64,000 nt of DNA from Mesonia sp008017825 (GCF_008017825.1 NZ_VRLS01000032.1:1-64000); one strand, 5' to 3'; positions 15,379 to 25,474 are shown, counted from the first letter of the stretch. Notes: generated by a model not told the origin, from the letters alone. Numbers and translations: made by a program.

Positions 15379-16821
15379 TAAATAATTCTTAATAAGATTA
15401 TTGATATCATTAGAGAATTTAAAATAATAAGCACCTGCTAGATAAAGTATACCTATTATTAAAGATCTTATAAGAATATCTAACACTGGATTAAAATCGA
15501 GGGGAATAAAATAAAATAAAATTCCTAAAGCGAAAATGAAGCCTAAAATTTTAAACGTATTTAAAGTTATGGGTTGCATCTTAAATTTCCAGTAAACAAT
15601 AACCAGTTTAGTGGTATTGTATAAGGCAAAAGATAAAAATGTGGCAATGGCAGCTCCGTATATTCCATAGGCAGGTATCAACCAAATATTGAGTACAATG
15701 GCCACTATAACTACCAATATCCCTGATATTAATACAATTTTATAATAATCTGAATTAAATAAAATGCTATTACTGTTTCCTAAAACATTATCGTAAAGTT
15801 TTATAAGCGATAGTAAAACAACAATTGAAAATTCAATTTGATAATCACTAGGGATCATCTCATAAAGATTTTTTACATTAGATACAATGAGCAAAAAAAT
15901 GAAACCACTTACTACAAGTAAATTAATAGAACTTTTTTGATATAAGTCTTTTAGCTTATCCCATTCTTTATGGTTGAGGTATTGCGCAGTAATAGGTAAA
16001 GTAATTTGATGCATAGCCCTAGAAGGAACCGCTATTACCGATGCTATGTAAACCGCAATTCCGTATACGGAAACTTTTTCTATAGGTAAATAATGTTCAA
16101 TCATCACTTTATCTAAATCTAATAAAGCTGTAGCAATAGAACCTGCGATTAGAATTAACAAAGAATAATTAAAGACCTGCTTTTTATTGCTAGGAAATTC
16201 AAACCTCAATTTAGGGGGTAACAAGCCGAAAGCATAAATTTTAATGATAAAGGTTCGTAAGAGATAAGCCGCAGTCAATAAATAAATGAATTGATGAACT
16301 TCAATTACATCATAATAAAATAAGATAAGAAGAAAAGTAACACATAACCGATGAAAAACTTCTTTCATAAAATTACCAAAGACGCTTTTCAATTTTAGTT
16401 TACTCCACGCAAAGAAAACTTCAAAATAAGCTACTGCTATAGATATTACTACAATAAGCCAAACATAAGGTTTGACTAAAGCATTCTCATCAAAATAGTT
16501 TAAGATTTGTTTCTGAAAAATTAAACTTAAAACTCCTATAAAGATCCCAACTATTAAGGGCAAAAAAATTGCTAAGGTGAGTAGTCTATTTTTATCTTTA
16601 TTTCTCTTATAAGATGTATAAAACTTAATCAAGGTATTATGAACTCCAAATCCCATAATAGGCCAAACTAATGTACTTGCTGAAAGTAAATAAGTGATTA
16701 AACCATAATATTTAGGCTCTAAAAAATGAGGATATAATAGAAGAACATTTATTGCACCAATAGCAAAACCTATATAAGTAACAATAATGTTTTTAAAAGA
16801 CTGATTTAATATGATCCCCAT
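15370..16821 (-). CDS. Polysaccharide flippase / Wzx-like membrane protein
   Basis: A 483-residue polytopic protein with about 12-14 transmembrane segments, of the oligosaccharide flippase (MATE-like, Wzx/MurJ superfamily) type. The N-terminus (FKNIIVTYIGFAIGAINVLLLYP) and C-terminal polysaccharide-biosynthesis-type segments (LIPAYGIYGAAIATFLSFALYN) are typical. It is the last gene of a leftward operon with a glycosyltransferase and a YfhO protein, so it probably moves a lipid-linked glycan across the inner membrane. The substrate is unknown. Confidence 0.86.
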   Translation of the reverse strand: MGIILNQSFKNIIVTYIGFAIGAINVLLLYPHFLEPKYYGLITYLLSASTLVWPIMGFGVHNTLIKFYTSYKRNKDKNRLLTLAIFLPLIVGIFIGVLSLIFQKQILNYFDENALVKPYVWLIVVISIAVAYFEVFFAWSKLKLKSVFGNFMKEVFHRLCVTFLLILFYYDVIEVHQFIYLLTAAYLLRTFIIKIYAFGLLPPKLRFEFPSNKKQVFNYSLLILIAGSIATALLDLDKVMIEHYLPIEKVSVYGIAVYIASVIAVPSRAMHQITLPITAQYLNHKEWDKLKDLYQKSSINLLVVSGFIFLLIVSNVKNLYEMIPSDYQIEFSIVVLLSLIKLYDNVLGNSNSILFNSDYYKIVLISGILVVIVAIVLNIWLIPAYGIYGAAIATFLSFALYNTTKLVIVYWKFKMQPITLNTFKILGFIFALGILFYFIPLDFNPVLDILIRSLIIGILYLAGAYYFKFSNDINNLIKNYLKK

Positions 16822-16825
16822 AAAT

Positions 16826-18115
16826 TTATTTCTCCTTTAGAATAGAAGCCAATTGCGATGTTAATGCTTCCCGGTGATAAGTTGAAATTGAAGTAGTTTT
16901 AACCTCTAGCCTATTTTCTAAATAAAGATTAAAGTATGAGAGTATTCTCTTTTTTAAATCTTCATAGTCATCGTGTAAGAAATAGGTCTCCCTTTCCACC
17001 GATTTTAAAATTACCCCTACATCCCAATTTTGAGGGCCTAATGCTAAAATAGGTCGGTTGCTTTTTAAATACTCAAACAACTTCCCTGGGACGATTCCTT
17101 GTGTAATATCGCTATCAATCTCAACCAAAAGTAATACTTGAGATGATTCTTGGTAAGAATTTATTTTTGAGTGATTTAAATACCCTAAATATTCAAAATT
17201 ATTTTTCAAAAAAGAGGTTGCTAAGTCGTTTAAAACTTCTTCGCTTACTTTGCCAATAAGCTGTATATGTAAAGCTTTTTTAAAAGCTTCATTATCATTG
17301 CAAAGATCACTTAATACTTTCCACAACACCGTGGGGTTTCTTTTTGAAAGCAAAGAACCAATGTGAGAAATAGTGAATTTTTCATCTAATTTTACATCCG
17401 CTTTAGCGATCGCTCCATCAAAACCATTGGTAATGGTCACCACAGGTTTGTTGGTCTTAGCCGAAAATTCTTTATGCGTAGTAAAACTGGTGACTAAAAC
17501 TGTATCGGCTTGTTGCAGCACCTCCTTTTCTAAGGCAATATGCTTTTTTTTGTTCTTTTGAGTAAGCTTTAACTCTTGATGATACCCTATCGTAGTCCAA
17601 GGATCTCTAAAATCTGTAATCCATTTTATACCTAACTCTTGCTTTAATTGTAAACCAATGAGGTGCAAACTATGAGGCGGACCTGTAGTTATAACGGTTT
17701 CAATTCCTTCTTTTTGTATAAAATCTCTCAAAAACTTGACGGAAGGTTTTACCCAAAATTTTCTAGCATCGGGCACAAAAAAATTACCTCGTATAAACAA
17801 CAGCATTTTTTCTAAAAATGATTGCTTTTTCTTCTTCTGAATAATTCCAGAACTTATAGTTTCAGTTTTGTTTTTAGAAAAAATTTTTGCAAAGCCATAA
17901 GGCTCAAAAATGGGTTGTTTAACTATTTTTATGTTTGTTGGGATCTCTTTTAGTAGAGATTCATCTACAATAGGATAATTAGGATTTTTAGGAGCGTAAA
18001 TAATAGGCTCTATCCCAAATTCTGGTAAATATTTCGCAAACTTTAACCAGCGCTGCACTCCTGGACCACCTGCAGGAGGCCAGTAATAAAGAACAATAAG
18101 TACTTTTTGTAGCAT
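16826..18115 (-). CDS. Glycosyltransferase (GT4-like, GT-B fold)
   Basis: A 429-residue cytoplasmic or membrane-associated glycosyltransferase. The N-terminal lobe starts with YYWPPAGGPGVQRWLKFAKYL, typical of GT4-type family members. Residues 155-180 have TTGPPHSLHLIGLQLK. The C-terminal donor-binding lobe has SHIGSLLSKRNP and the VPGKLFEYLKSNRPILAL motif. Its stop lies 4 bases before the flippase start, and its own start abuts the YfhO stop. The sugar and acceptor cannot be predicted. Confidence 0.9.
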   Translation of the reverse strand: MLQKVLIVLYYWPPAGGPGVQRWLKFAKYLPEFGIEPIIYAPKNPNYPIVDESLLKEIPTNIKIVKQPIFEPYGFAKIFSKNKTETISSGIIQKKKKQSFLEKMLLFIRGNFFVPDARKFWVKPSVKFLRDFIQKEGIETVITTGPPHSLHLIGLQLKQELGIKWITDFRDPWTTIGYHQELKLTQKNKKKHIALEKEVLQQADTVLVTSFTTHKEFSAKTNKPVVTITNGFDGAIAKADVKLDEKFTISHIGSLLSKRNPTVLWKVLSDLCNDNEAFKKALHIQLIGKVSEEVLNDLATSFLKNNFEYLGYLNHSKINSYQESSQVLLLVEIDSDITQGIVPGKLFEYLKSNRPILALGPQNWDVGVILKSVERETYFLHDDYEDLKKRILSYFNLYLENRLEVKTTSISTYHREALTSQLASILKEK

Positions 18116-20542
18116 TTAAGCAGTTTTTTTTCTGTATTTGAAAAAGAAACCTAGTAAAATAAGAACTAGTAATATAACTCCACTAGCCAATGTGATGATA
18201 CTTCCTTTTTGAACTACTTCTGGCTCAAATTTAAATACCAGTTCATGCTCCCCTTTAGGTAAAACTGCTGCACGCAATACATAATTTGCTTTGAAATGCT
18301 CTATTTCTTGACCATCTACATATGCTTTCCATCCGTAGGGATAATAAATTTCAGAAAATATCGCTACCCTATCTTCGGCAACATTGTAATTATATGCTAA
18401 TTCATTAGGCTTATAACTTTTCAGCTTGATGGTATCATGGGAATTTTCCCCAAAACGCTTCCGCGGAAGCTTATCAGCAAACTCTTGTTCTATAATTGCA
18501 TGTTTCTTACTTTGAAGTGAGTCTAAGGCCAAAATCGCCTCATTCGCATCGTTTACTACATTTACTGAGTTTACAAACCAAGCATTTCCATTCGCATCAG
18601 GGTTGAGTTGTGACATCACTTTTCCTTGATTAGAAATGATCACATATTTGGTGTTAAGCATATTTAATACTTCCTGATTTCCTGTAGCAATATGAAAATC
18701 AAATAAATCCTGAATTCTACCTGGTTTTGCAGCGTGGTAACCACCAATAGATTTATGAAAATAGGACGCTCTAGCCGAATTAAACGGACTCCCAGAAACA
18801 TCTAAGACACGGTAATGACCTTCATCTTGTAAAATTTGGGCATCGGCTTCAGTTTGCTGAAAAGGTTGTTCCATTGCGATTTTAGAAACAAAATCATCGT
18901 TATTAACATACCTTCTGTCAACAGCAATTAAATCAACTAAAATTAAAACACCTATTCCTACGATAGCTATGTTTTTAGTCAGTTTTTCTTTTACAAAGGC
19001 CCAAAGCAAACCGGCGCAAGCCAATACAAAAAATAAAGAACGTAGAGTATCTTCCGTAAAGATAGATTTACGATCTTCTCGTAAGCTACGAACAAAATCG
19101 GGTCCCATTTGTTCAATCAACATACGGTCTCTGTTACCCGTAAAGTCAAATAACATCGATTTAAACAGTAAAAATACCAATGCTAAACCTCCAGCGACCA
19201 TTGTACTTTTTTTAAGCGCATCTAATACCTCTTCTTTAGAATGTTTTTCACTAAAGACTTGTGCTAAAGCATAAACCCCTAAGATAGGCACACATAATTC
19301 AATGATGACTTGTATAGAAGATACTGCTCTAAATTTGTTATAGAGAGGTACATAATTGATAAAAAATTTGGTAAGGAATGCAAAGTTATCTCCCCAAGAA
19401 AGTGTCAATGCTAAAATAGAACCGCCAACAATCCACCATTTTAATCTCTCTCTGATTAAGAATAAAGCAAAAATAAACAAGAAGATAATACTTGCTCCAA
19501 TATAAGCAGGAGCGCCTATATAGGTTTGATTTCCCCAATAAGTTGGCGCACCATCAACAAAGTCTTTTGCTTGCTGTGGATTTGCTCCAATTTTTAAAAG
19601 AGCTTGGTAGGACTCTGAGTCTTCATCCAACTTTTCTGAACTGGATCCTCCCATAAAACGAGGAATAAATAAATTGAAAGATTCAGCTATTCCATAACTA
19701 TATTCTGTAATGTAATTATAATCTAAACCTGCTTTTTGTTCTTTTTCTGTTCCATCTGTATTTATAGTCAGGCCTGTTTTTCCACGTGTACTAAACTCTC
19801 CATATTCCTGCGTCGCCATTAAGCTTGTAGCATTTACACCAACAGCTATGAGGACTCCAATGACCATAAAACCTAAACTCTTAAAAAATTGCGGAATATT
19901 CTTTTTCTTATAAAAATCGATTAAATAAACCAGACCTAAAACCAAGACCAAAAGCAGTAAGTAGTAAGTCATTTGTGGGTGATTGGCATTGATCTCTAAT
20001 GCCATAGCAATGGTAAATAAAAGCGAACCGCTAAAATAGTTCCCTTTAAAGGTGTGAATGATTCCAGCTAGCACCATGGGCATGTAGGCAATCGCATGGG
20101 CTTTTGCATTATGACCAACTCCTAAAATAATAATTAAATAAGTACTAAAACCAAAAGCTAAAGCACCTAAAAAAGCAATTTTATAATCTATTTTTAAGAC
20201 TAAAAAAAGAATATAAATGCCTATAAAATAGAGAAATAAATAATCTGCAGGTCTCGGTAAAAACCGAATAGTTCTATCTATTTCTTTCACGAAATTGTAA
20301 GGGTAATTTGCCCCCAATTGATAAGTAGGCATTCCTCCAAAAGCAGCATCGGTCCAATAAGGTTCTTGGTTTTCGCTTTCGCGGAAATCATTTTGTTGTT
20401 TGGCCATTCCTACATACTGAGCTATATCGCTTTGATAAATCACTTTTCCTTGTAGAACCGGACTAAAATAAGCTAAGGCTACAGCAATAAAAGCTATCAC
20501 CACAATAAGATGCGGAAGTAATTTTTTAAAATTGAAATTCAT
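18116..20542 (-). CDS. YfhO family membrane protein
   Basis: An 808-residue integral membrane protein with about 12 transmembrane helices and a large C-terminal extracytoplasmic domain with a final helix (LASGVILLVLILLGFFF). The family is a GT-C-like group; B. subtilis YfhO glycosylates lipoteichoic acid. N-terminal DAAFGGMPTYQLGANYPYN and the C-terminal EIYYPYGWKAYVDGQEIEH segments are family hallmarks. In this operon it may transfer a sugar on the periplasmic side of the membrane to a lipid-linked acceptor. It is the first large gene of the operon, 33 bases after the DUF4834 gene. Confidence 0.88.
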   Translation of the reverse strand: MNFNFKKLLPHLIVVIAFIAVALAYFSPVLQGKVIYQSDIAQYVGMAKQQNDFRESENQEPYWTDAAFGGMPTYQLGANYPYNFVKEIDRTIRFLPRPADYLFLYFIGIYILFLVLKIDYKIAFLGALAFGFSTYLIIILGVGHNAKAHAIAYMPMVLAGIIHTFKGNYFSGSLLFTIAMALEINANHPQMTYYLLLLVLVLGLVYLIDFYKKKNIPQFFKSLGFMVIGVLIAVGVNATSLMATQEYGEFSTRGKTGLTINTDGTEKEQKAGLDYNYITEYSYGIAESFNLFIPRFMGGSSSEKLDEDSESYQALLKIGANPQQAKDFVDGAPTYWGNQTYIGAPAYIGASIIFLFIFALFLIRERLKWWIVGGSILALTLSWGDNFAFLTKFFINYVPLYNKFRAVSSIQVIIELCVPILGVYALAQVFSEKHSKEEVLDALKKSTMVAGGLALVFLLFKSMLFDFTGNRDRMLIEQMGPDFVRSLREDRKSIFTEDTLRSLFFVLACAGLLWAFVKEKLTKNIAIVGIGVLILVDLIAVDRRYVNNDDFVSKIAMEQPFQQTEADAQILQDEGHYRVLDVSGSPFNSARASYFHKSIGGYHAAKPGRIQDLFDFHIATGNQEVLNMLNTKYVIISNQGKVMSQLNPDANGNAWFVNSVNVVNDANEAILALDSLQSKKHAIIEQEFADKLPRKRFGENSHDTIKLKSYKPNELAYNYNVAEDRVAIFSEIYYPYGWKAYVDGQEIEHFKANYVLRAAVLPKGEHELVFKFEPEVVQKGSIITLASGVILLVLILLGFFFKYRKKTA

Positions 20543-20575
20543 TCAAAAGAATTTTAAGAAGTAAAAGTGTGAAAT

Positions 20576-20857
20576 TTAGTCAATTTCTTCGTATTCAATA
20601 TACTCTCCCACAGGTTTCTTCTTATTTCTTGAATTTTTAGGAGTACTGTTTATTTCAGAATTAGATTCTTGCTTATTTTGATAATTTGGAGGTCGAAATC
20701 CTTGCTGAAAACTTTGTCCTACCTTCTCTCCCATTTTTTTCATGATATATTTTAAAATCAATGGCTTAAATAGCTTAAACAAAAATTTTACCCCAAAGTA
20801 AACAAGAACTATTATAAGTACGGTTTTTATAAATCCCGTAAAAGATGCTAAGTACAT
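20576..20857 (-). CDS. DUF4834 family small membrane protein
   Basis: A 93-residue protein with one N-terminal transmembrane segment (FIKTVLIIVLVYFGVKFLFKLF) and a hydrophilic tail ending in acidic EYIEYEEID. It matches DUF4834 as I know it from Bacteroidota; function unknown. I place the start at ATG 20857 rather than the in-frame TTG six codons upstream, because that TTG is part of the -7 element TAATTTTG. It is first in the operon leading to yfhO. Confidence 0.8.
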   Translation of the reverse strand: MYLASFTGFIKTVLIIVLVYFGVKFLFKLFKPLILKYIMKKMGEKVGQSFQQGFRPPNYQNKQESNSEINSTPKNSRNKKKPVGEYIEYEEID

Positions 20858-20872
20858 AAATCTATTTTTATA

Positions 20873-20880
20873 CAAAATTA
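20873..20880 (-). promoter_or_regulatory. -7 element TAATTTTG for the DUF4834-YfhO operon
   Basis: TAnnTTTG match on the minus strand, 15 bases before ATG 20857. It decides that start. Confidence 0.65.
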
Positions 20881-20934
20881 TTAATTGTCTTGCTTAAAAA
20901 CAGGTTTTAAATGATAAAAAATAGTAAAAATCTA

Positions 20935-20942
20935 TATATTTG
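20935..20942 (+). promoter_or_regulatory. -7 element TATATTTG for the transporter gene
   Basis: TAnnTTTG match 17 bases upstream of ATG 20960. Confidence 0.65.
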
Positions 20943-20959
20943 GTTGAAACAATTTCCTT

Positions 20960-21928
20960 ATGAAAAGATTTTTTATCGCGTCACTATTCTCAATCGCTTG
21001 CTTTAGTGCTCAAGCCCAATATACTGAAACCATTAACTCTAATCGTCCTGGAGGTTCTCAAGGCGCATTTGCTGTAGGAAACCAAGTTTTGCAATTTGAA
21101 ACTGGTCTTAAAATTGGAGGTGATAACCATGATCTTTTTCAGACAGAAACCGATCTTTTTGGGATAGATTATGAAATTAGATATGGTTTTTTAATGGAAC
21201 AATTAGAGGTTAGCCTCGGTGGAACCTACCTTAAATCTACAGTTAGCTCTAATGTTGGCGGTGTAGATAATGAATATGAATTTAGTAATTTTCAAAGTAA
21301 TACTCTGGGATTAAAATACCTCGTATATGATCCTTATAAAAAAAGAAGTTTAGAAAAACCCAATATTTATAGTTGGAAAGCTAATAATAGTTTTAAATGG
21401 AGAGATCTAATCCCTGCAGTGTCTATTTATGGTGGTGCCAATTTATTATTTGGAGATAATCCTTATTTATTGGAAGAAGAATCAGCTTTAAGTCCGCGCG
21501 CGGCCTTGATTACCCAAAATAATTGGGGAAGATTTGTTTTTGTCATGAATTTTATTGCTGATAAAATTGGAGGAGAATATCCTTCTTACTCTGGAATATT
21601 TACAATGACGCATTCCGTTAACGGAAAAGTTTCGGTATTTGGAGAATACCAAGCCATTAAAAGTGATCTATACGCCGACGATATAGCTAGAGCTGGGGGA
21701 GCTTATTTGATAACTAAAGATTTACAAGTAGATATTTCGGGCTTAGTTAACTTTAAAGACACTCCTTCTAAATGGCAAGTAGCCCTTGGAGTTTCCTACA
21801 GAATTGATATGCACGCCGAAGATGAAATCATCATGGATGAAAAAACCAAAAAGGCTGAAGAAAAGGAATCAAAAAAAGAAAAGCGTAATAGCGAATTAGT
21901 AAACCCTGATGGGACTATGAATGAATAG
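20960..21928 (+). CDS. Outer membrane transporter-like beta-barrel protein
   Basis: A 322-residue protein with a signal peptide (1-20, CFSAQAQ). It then has alternating amphipathic strands starting ETINSNRPGGSQGAFAVGNQVLQFE, the pattern of the MetA-pathway phenol-degradation/transporter-like outer membrane family. The last 25 residues are a charged, non-barrel tail rich in Lys and Glu. Substrate is unknown. It is monocistronic, followed by a strong bidirectional terminator. Confidence 0.82.
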   Translation: MKRFFIASLFSIACFSAQAQYTETINSNRPGGSQGAFAVGNQVLQFETGLKIGGDNHDLFQTETDLFGIDYEIRYGFLMEQLEVSLGGTYLKSTVSSNVGGVDNEYEFSNFQSNTLGLKYLVYDPYKKRSLEKPNIYSWKANNSFKWRDLIPAVSIYGGANLLFGDNPYLLEEESALSPRAALITQNNWGRFVFVMNFIADKIGGEYPSYSGIFTMTHSVNGKVSVFGEYQAIKSDLYADDIARAGGAYLITKDLQVDISGLVNFKDTPSKWQVALGVSYRIDMHAEDEIIMDEKTKKAEEKESKKEKRNSELVNPDGTMNE

Positions 21929-21950
21929 TTATCTTAATCATCGAAAACAA

Positions 21951-21986
21951 AAAAAAGCCTTTCAAACAAAACTGAAAGGCTTTTTT
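21951..21986. terminator. Bidirectional terminator
   Basis: A 14-bp stem AAAAAAGCCTTTCA with TGAAAGGCTTTTTT and an 8-base loop lies between convergent genes ending at 21928 and 21991. Confidence 0.92.
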
Positions 21987-21990
21987 AATT

Positions 21991-22506
21991 TTATTTTTCT
22001 CCTCTTGCGGGATAGTCTTTATCTAAAACAAAATCTATAGATTTTAATAGTTCTTTTAATTTTGGTCTTGCAAATGGCATAGACTGTATAGAAGATGCAT
22101 ATAAGGTTTGATCTGGTCGAATTAAAAATAGTGCAGGCTCAATAAATTCGTTTGGTTCTTTATCATTTATTCCTTCAGAAATGTATAGATCCCACTTTCT
22201 AGCCTCTTCAATAGGCATATCATATCCAATAGTTACATTTTCTATATCCCAGTTTTCTACTGTCTTTTCAGCAAGTTCTTTATTATTAGAACTAATGGCA
22301 ATTACATTTACTCCCCGTTTACTGTAATCACTTACTAATCCGTTAAGTTCTTCTAAATATGTTTTACAAACAGGACAGTGAAGACCTCTATAGAATATGA
22401 CTAAATTAAAGTTTTCTGGCTTAGTCTCTCTTAGCTTCCATTGCATACCGTTTACAGTATTAACTACTAACTCTGGAACTTCTTGTCTTGGTTTAAAATT
22501 TTTCAT
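21991..22506 (-). CDS. Peroxiredoxin-like (AhpC/TSA) family protein
   Basis: A 171-residue cytoplasmic thioredoxin-fold protein. The active-site region is YRGLHCPVCKTYLEEL with a C-x2-C pair rather than the Thr-x2-Cys of standard AhpC, as in the peroxiredoxin-like subgroup that includes PRXL2. Probable role is peroxide or disulfide reduction; the physiological reductant is unknown. Confidence 0.86.
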   Translation of the reverse strand: MKNFKPRQEVPELVVNTVNGMQWKLRETKPENFNLVIFYRGLHCPVCKTYLEELNGLVSDYSKRGVNVIAISSNNKELAEKTVENWDIENVTIGYDMPIEEARKWDLYISEGINDKEPNEFIEPALFLIRPDQTLYASSIQSMPFARPKLKELLKSIDFVLDKDYPARGEK

Positions 22507-22582
22507 GTTTTCTTTTTTGTAAAATTATAAAAGAAAACCTCTGCTTCTCTTAATATACTGGTAAGGTATTGTTAAGGTTGGT

Positions 22583-23602
22583 TTAGGATAAATTTTGCAG
22601 AACTTGTTTAAACTCCTCGTGCATTGCTTGAGTATAATCTAAATGGGTAACTATTCTTAGTTTCCCCTGCCCCATCGAACTAATAATAATACCTTTTTCC
22701 TTTAAATATTGTAAGAAATTAGATTCTTGAATTTCCTCATTTAAATAAAAGATGACAATATTCGTTTCTACTTTTTCAACTTCTTTTACGTAGGGTTGTT
22801 TCTTTAAGATTTCACTCAGCTCTTGTGCTCTATAATGATCATCTGCTAGGCGTTCGATATTATTTTCTAAAGCATAGAGTCCAGCTGCAGCCATAAAACC
22901 AATTTGTCGCATTCCGCCACCCAATACTTTTCTTACTCTCATAGCATTTTTCATAATTTGCTCACCTCCTATTAAAACAGAACCTAAAGGAGTGCCTAAA
23001 CCTTTAGAGAGACAAATAGATATAGTATCAAATACTTCCCCGTATTGCTTTGGACTTTCGTTTTTCGCTACTAAAGCATTAAATAAACGTGCACCATCTA
23101 AGTGTAAGCCTAAACCATGATCATCACATACTTTTTTAATTCTTTTAATCTCTTCAAAATCATAGCAAGCTCCACCTCCCTTATTAGTGGTATTTTCTAA
23201 ACAAACTAAACTGGTTAACGGACTGTGGTAAAAATCTGGAGGATTGATAGATTCTAAAACCTGCTCTGCTGTAATCATTCCGCGATGACCATCTATAAGC
23301 TTACAAGAAACGCCACTATTAAAAGAAACACCTCCGCCTTCATAATTATATACATGGGCCCATTTATCACAAATAAGTTGTTCGCTAGGCTGAGTATGTA
23401 ATTTTATGGCAGCTTGATTAGCCATACTTCCTGTAGGAAAAAATAAAGCTTTTTCTTTTCCGAATAGTTCAGCTAAACGCTCTTCTAATAAATTTACGGT
23501 GGGGTCTTCTTTATATACGTCATCACCAACTTCTGCTTTCATAATTGCTTCTAACATTGCAGGGGTAGGCTTCGTAACCGTATCACTTTTTAAATCTATC
23601 AT
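22583..23602 (-). CDS. ltaE: Low-specificity L-threonine aldolase
   Basis: PLP-dependent fold-type I enzyme of 339 aa, cleaving L-threonine or L-allo-threonine to glycine and acetaldehyde. It starts with the family signature IDLKSDTVTKPTPAML. PLP-contact HLDGARLFNA and the Schiff-base Lys in SICLSKGLGTPLGS are present. It is monocistronic with its own TAAATTTG element 27 bases upstream. Confidence 0.94.
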   Translation of the reverse strand: MIDLKSDTVTKPTPAMLEAIMKAEVGDDVYKEDPTVNLLEERLAELFGKEKALFFPTGSMANQAAIKLHTQPSEQLICDKWAHVYNYEGGGVSFNSGVSCKLIDGHRGMITAEQVLESINPPDFYHSPLTSLVCLENTTNKGGGACYDFEEIKRIKKVCDDHGLGLHLDGARLFNALVAKNESPKQYGEVFDTISICLSKGLGTPLGSVLIGGEQIMKNAMRVRKVLGGGMRQIGFMAAAGLYALENNIERLADDHYRAQELSEILKKQPYVKEVEKVETNIVIFYLNEEIQESNFLQYLKEKGIIISSMGQGKLRIVTHLDYTQAMHEEFKQVLQNLS

Positions 23603-23628
23603 TCTTTATATATTTTTTGTAAAGAAAT

Positions 23629-23636
23629 CAAATTTA
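23629..23636 (-). promoter_or_regulatory. -7 element TAAATTTG for threonine aldolase
   Basis: TAnnTTTG match on the minus strand, 26 bases upstream of ATG 23602. Confidence 0.55.
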
Positions 23637-23783
23637 CAAGAAATGATTAAAGAAAAAGATTATTAAGAAAATGAATACTATAATATGTCGTTAAAATCTA
23701 AATTGAAATAGATAACATTTCCTTATTACTGAAATTAAACAGGATGTAATAAAAATTATAACTTATTGAGTTCAGAAAGAAAA

Positions 23784-24464
23784 TCAGTTTTGGAATAAGG
23801 CATTTTTAACCAAATCATAATAACTATCACTTACGGGTATTTTAATCTCTGAAATTAATAATTCACGGCCTTTCATTCCTGAAACTTTTTGTCCGTTCAC
23901 GATGTAAGACCTATGTACGCGCAAAAACGAATTGGGTAAGGTAGATATGAGTTTGCTCAAGGATTGATTTGACATAATCTTCTTCCCGTTTTGCAAATGA
24001 TAATTTACATACTCACTATCACTCTCAATATATAGAATATCTGTCAGATCTATTTTATGTAAATCGTATCCCGATTTTATAATTAGATGGTCAGCTTCTT
24101 TTGTTGAATTTCTTGGAAATTTTTCGACTGCACTTAAAAATCGGTTAAAAGTGATAGGTTTAAGTAGATAATCTAAAGCATTTAATTCAAATCCTTTAAG
24201 GGCATATTCAGAGTATGCTGTAGTAAAAATAATTTTAGTTTTCTCCTTCATCATTATTTCTGCAAAATCTGTCCCCTTTATTTCGGGCATTTGTATGTCT
24301 AAAAATAATAGATCTACACTATTATCTTTCATGAAAGAAAGTCCGTCTAAGGGATTTTCAAAAGAACCTAGACAATTTAAATAAGAAACTTTTTTTACAT
24401 AAGTTTCTAATAGCGTTCTAGCCAATTCTTCATCATCAATAATTATACAATTAATTGATATCAT
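23784..24464 (-). CDS. LytTR family response regulator
   Basis: A 226-residue two-component regulator. The receiver domain (1-120) has the acidic pair D10/D11, phospho-acceptor Asp56 in LLFLDIQMP, Thr in FTTAYSEYA and Lys in LLKPITF. The C-terminal LytTR DNA-binding domain (about 125-226) contains DILYIESDSEYVNYHL and FLRVHRSYIVN. LytTR proteins bind pairs of about 9-bp direct repeats spaced by two helical turns. The start overlaps the kinase stop by one base, so the two are co-translated. Likely targets are the repeats at 25546..25598 and 27062..27093 in the divergent gene block. Confidence 0.95.
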   Translation of the reverse strand: MISINCIIIDDEELARTLLETYVKKVSYLNCLGSFENPLDGLSFMKDNSVDLLFLDIQMPEIKGTDFAEIMMKEKTKIIFTTAYSEYALKGFELNALDYLLKPITFNRFLSAVEKFPRNSTKEADHLIIKSGYDLHKIDLTDILYIESDSEYVNYHLQNGKKIMSNQSLSKLISTLPNSFLRVHRSYIVNGQKVSGMKGRELLISEIKIPVSDSYYDLVKNALFQN

Positions 24465-25474
24465 TATATATTTACTTTTAAAATTACTTTAAAGGTGTTC
24501 TTATTTTCAATGGATAATTGATGTTTTTCTGAATACAATATTTCTAATCTTTTTTTCACATTTTGAAGACCAATACCCCCATGTTCATCTGTAATTAAAG
24601 GCTCTGTAGGTAGACTATTTTCCACCTTGAAATCTATAGAATTAGATGAGGATTTAAGTGAAATATTTACAAAACTTTCACCCCCTTTTTCAATTCCGCT
24701 ATGTTTAAATGCATTCTCTATAAAGGGTACAAATAACATTGGGGCCACCATGATGGAGTCATTCTCAATTTCTTGAGTAAAATTAATATTAAAATCCTTA
24801 CTGCTTTTTAGCTTAAACAATTCTATAAAATGAGAAATATACTCTAGTTCTTTTTGTAAAGGTACTTTTGGACGCTCACAGTCATACAACACATACCTTA
24901 ACATTTGCGAAAGTGTACTGATTCCTTCTTGTGTTTTTTCTGAATTGGTTACCGAAAGGGCATAAATATTATTAAGGGCATTAAACAAAAAATGAGGGTT
25001 TATTTGCATTTTTAGAAACTTCAATTCAGCTTCATTTAATTCAGCTTTAGCTAATGCTATACCTTTCTCTTTACGCTGCACATAAACAAAGGTTTCTAAA
25101 AGAGTAGCTAGCACAAATGAAATAGCCATCATTAAAAGATTTACAAAAAACTTTGTTGGAATACTCCCTGGCATTCTTCTCATTAAACCTAAACGCGGTC
25201 TGTTAGCAGGTGGAGGTTGCATTATTTCTGATGAAATGTAGGCGCTACCAAGAATAAAAAATAATGATAAAAATGTAAAAATTAAATACTTTTTTTCAAA
25301 TAACAGTTTGGGAGCACCAAAGAAAATAAGCCCGGCAAAAAGAAGAATTTGAAAACTGTAAACCACACTGTTATTTTCTATGAAAAAAGGATTTTTTCCG
25401 TTAGAAAACCAAAGGAAAAACCAAATAGCTAACCAAAATAGCGTGTGAGAAATAAACCGTTTAAATGCATTCAT
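24464..25474 (-). CDS. LytS-type sensor histidine kinase
   Basis: A 336-residue membrane kinase. There are about four transmembrane helices in residues 10-130, with a short Pro/Arg-rich extracytoplasmic loop at about 83-105 (MQPPPANRPRLGLMRRMPG). A linker helix is followed by the His_kinase domain with phospho-acceptor His161 in QINPHFLFNALN and an HATPase_c domain with the N-box PFIENAFKHSG and G-box GGIGLQNVKKRL. The sensing region is small, so the signal is probably sensed in the membrane or at the surface. It is paired with the overlapping LytTR regulator and divergent from the redoxin/EF-hand block. Confidence 0.95.
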   Translation of the reverse strand: MNAFKRFISHTLFWLAIWFFLWFSNGKNPFFIENNSVVYSFQILLFAGLIFFGAPKLLFEKKYLIFTFLSLFFILGSAYISSEIMQPPPANRPRLGLMRRMPGSIPTKFFVNLLMMAISFVLATLLETFVYVQRKEKGIALAKAELNEAELKFLKMQINPHFLFNALNNIYALSVTNSEKTQEGISTLSQMLRYVLYDCERPKVPLQKELEYISHFIELFKLKSSKDFNINFTQEIENDSIMVAPMLFVPFIENAFKHSGIEKGGESFVNISLKSSSNSIDFKVENSLPTEPLITDEHGGIGLQNVKKRLEILYSEKHQLSIENKNTFKVILKVNI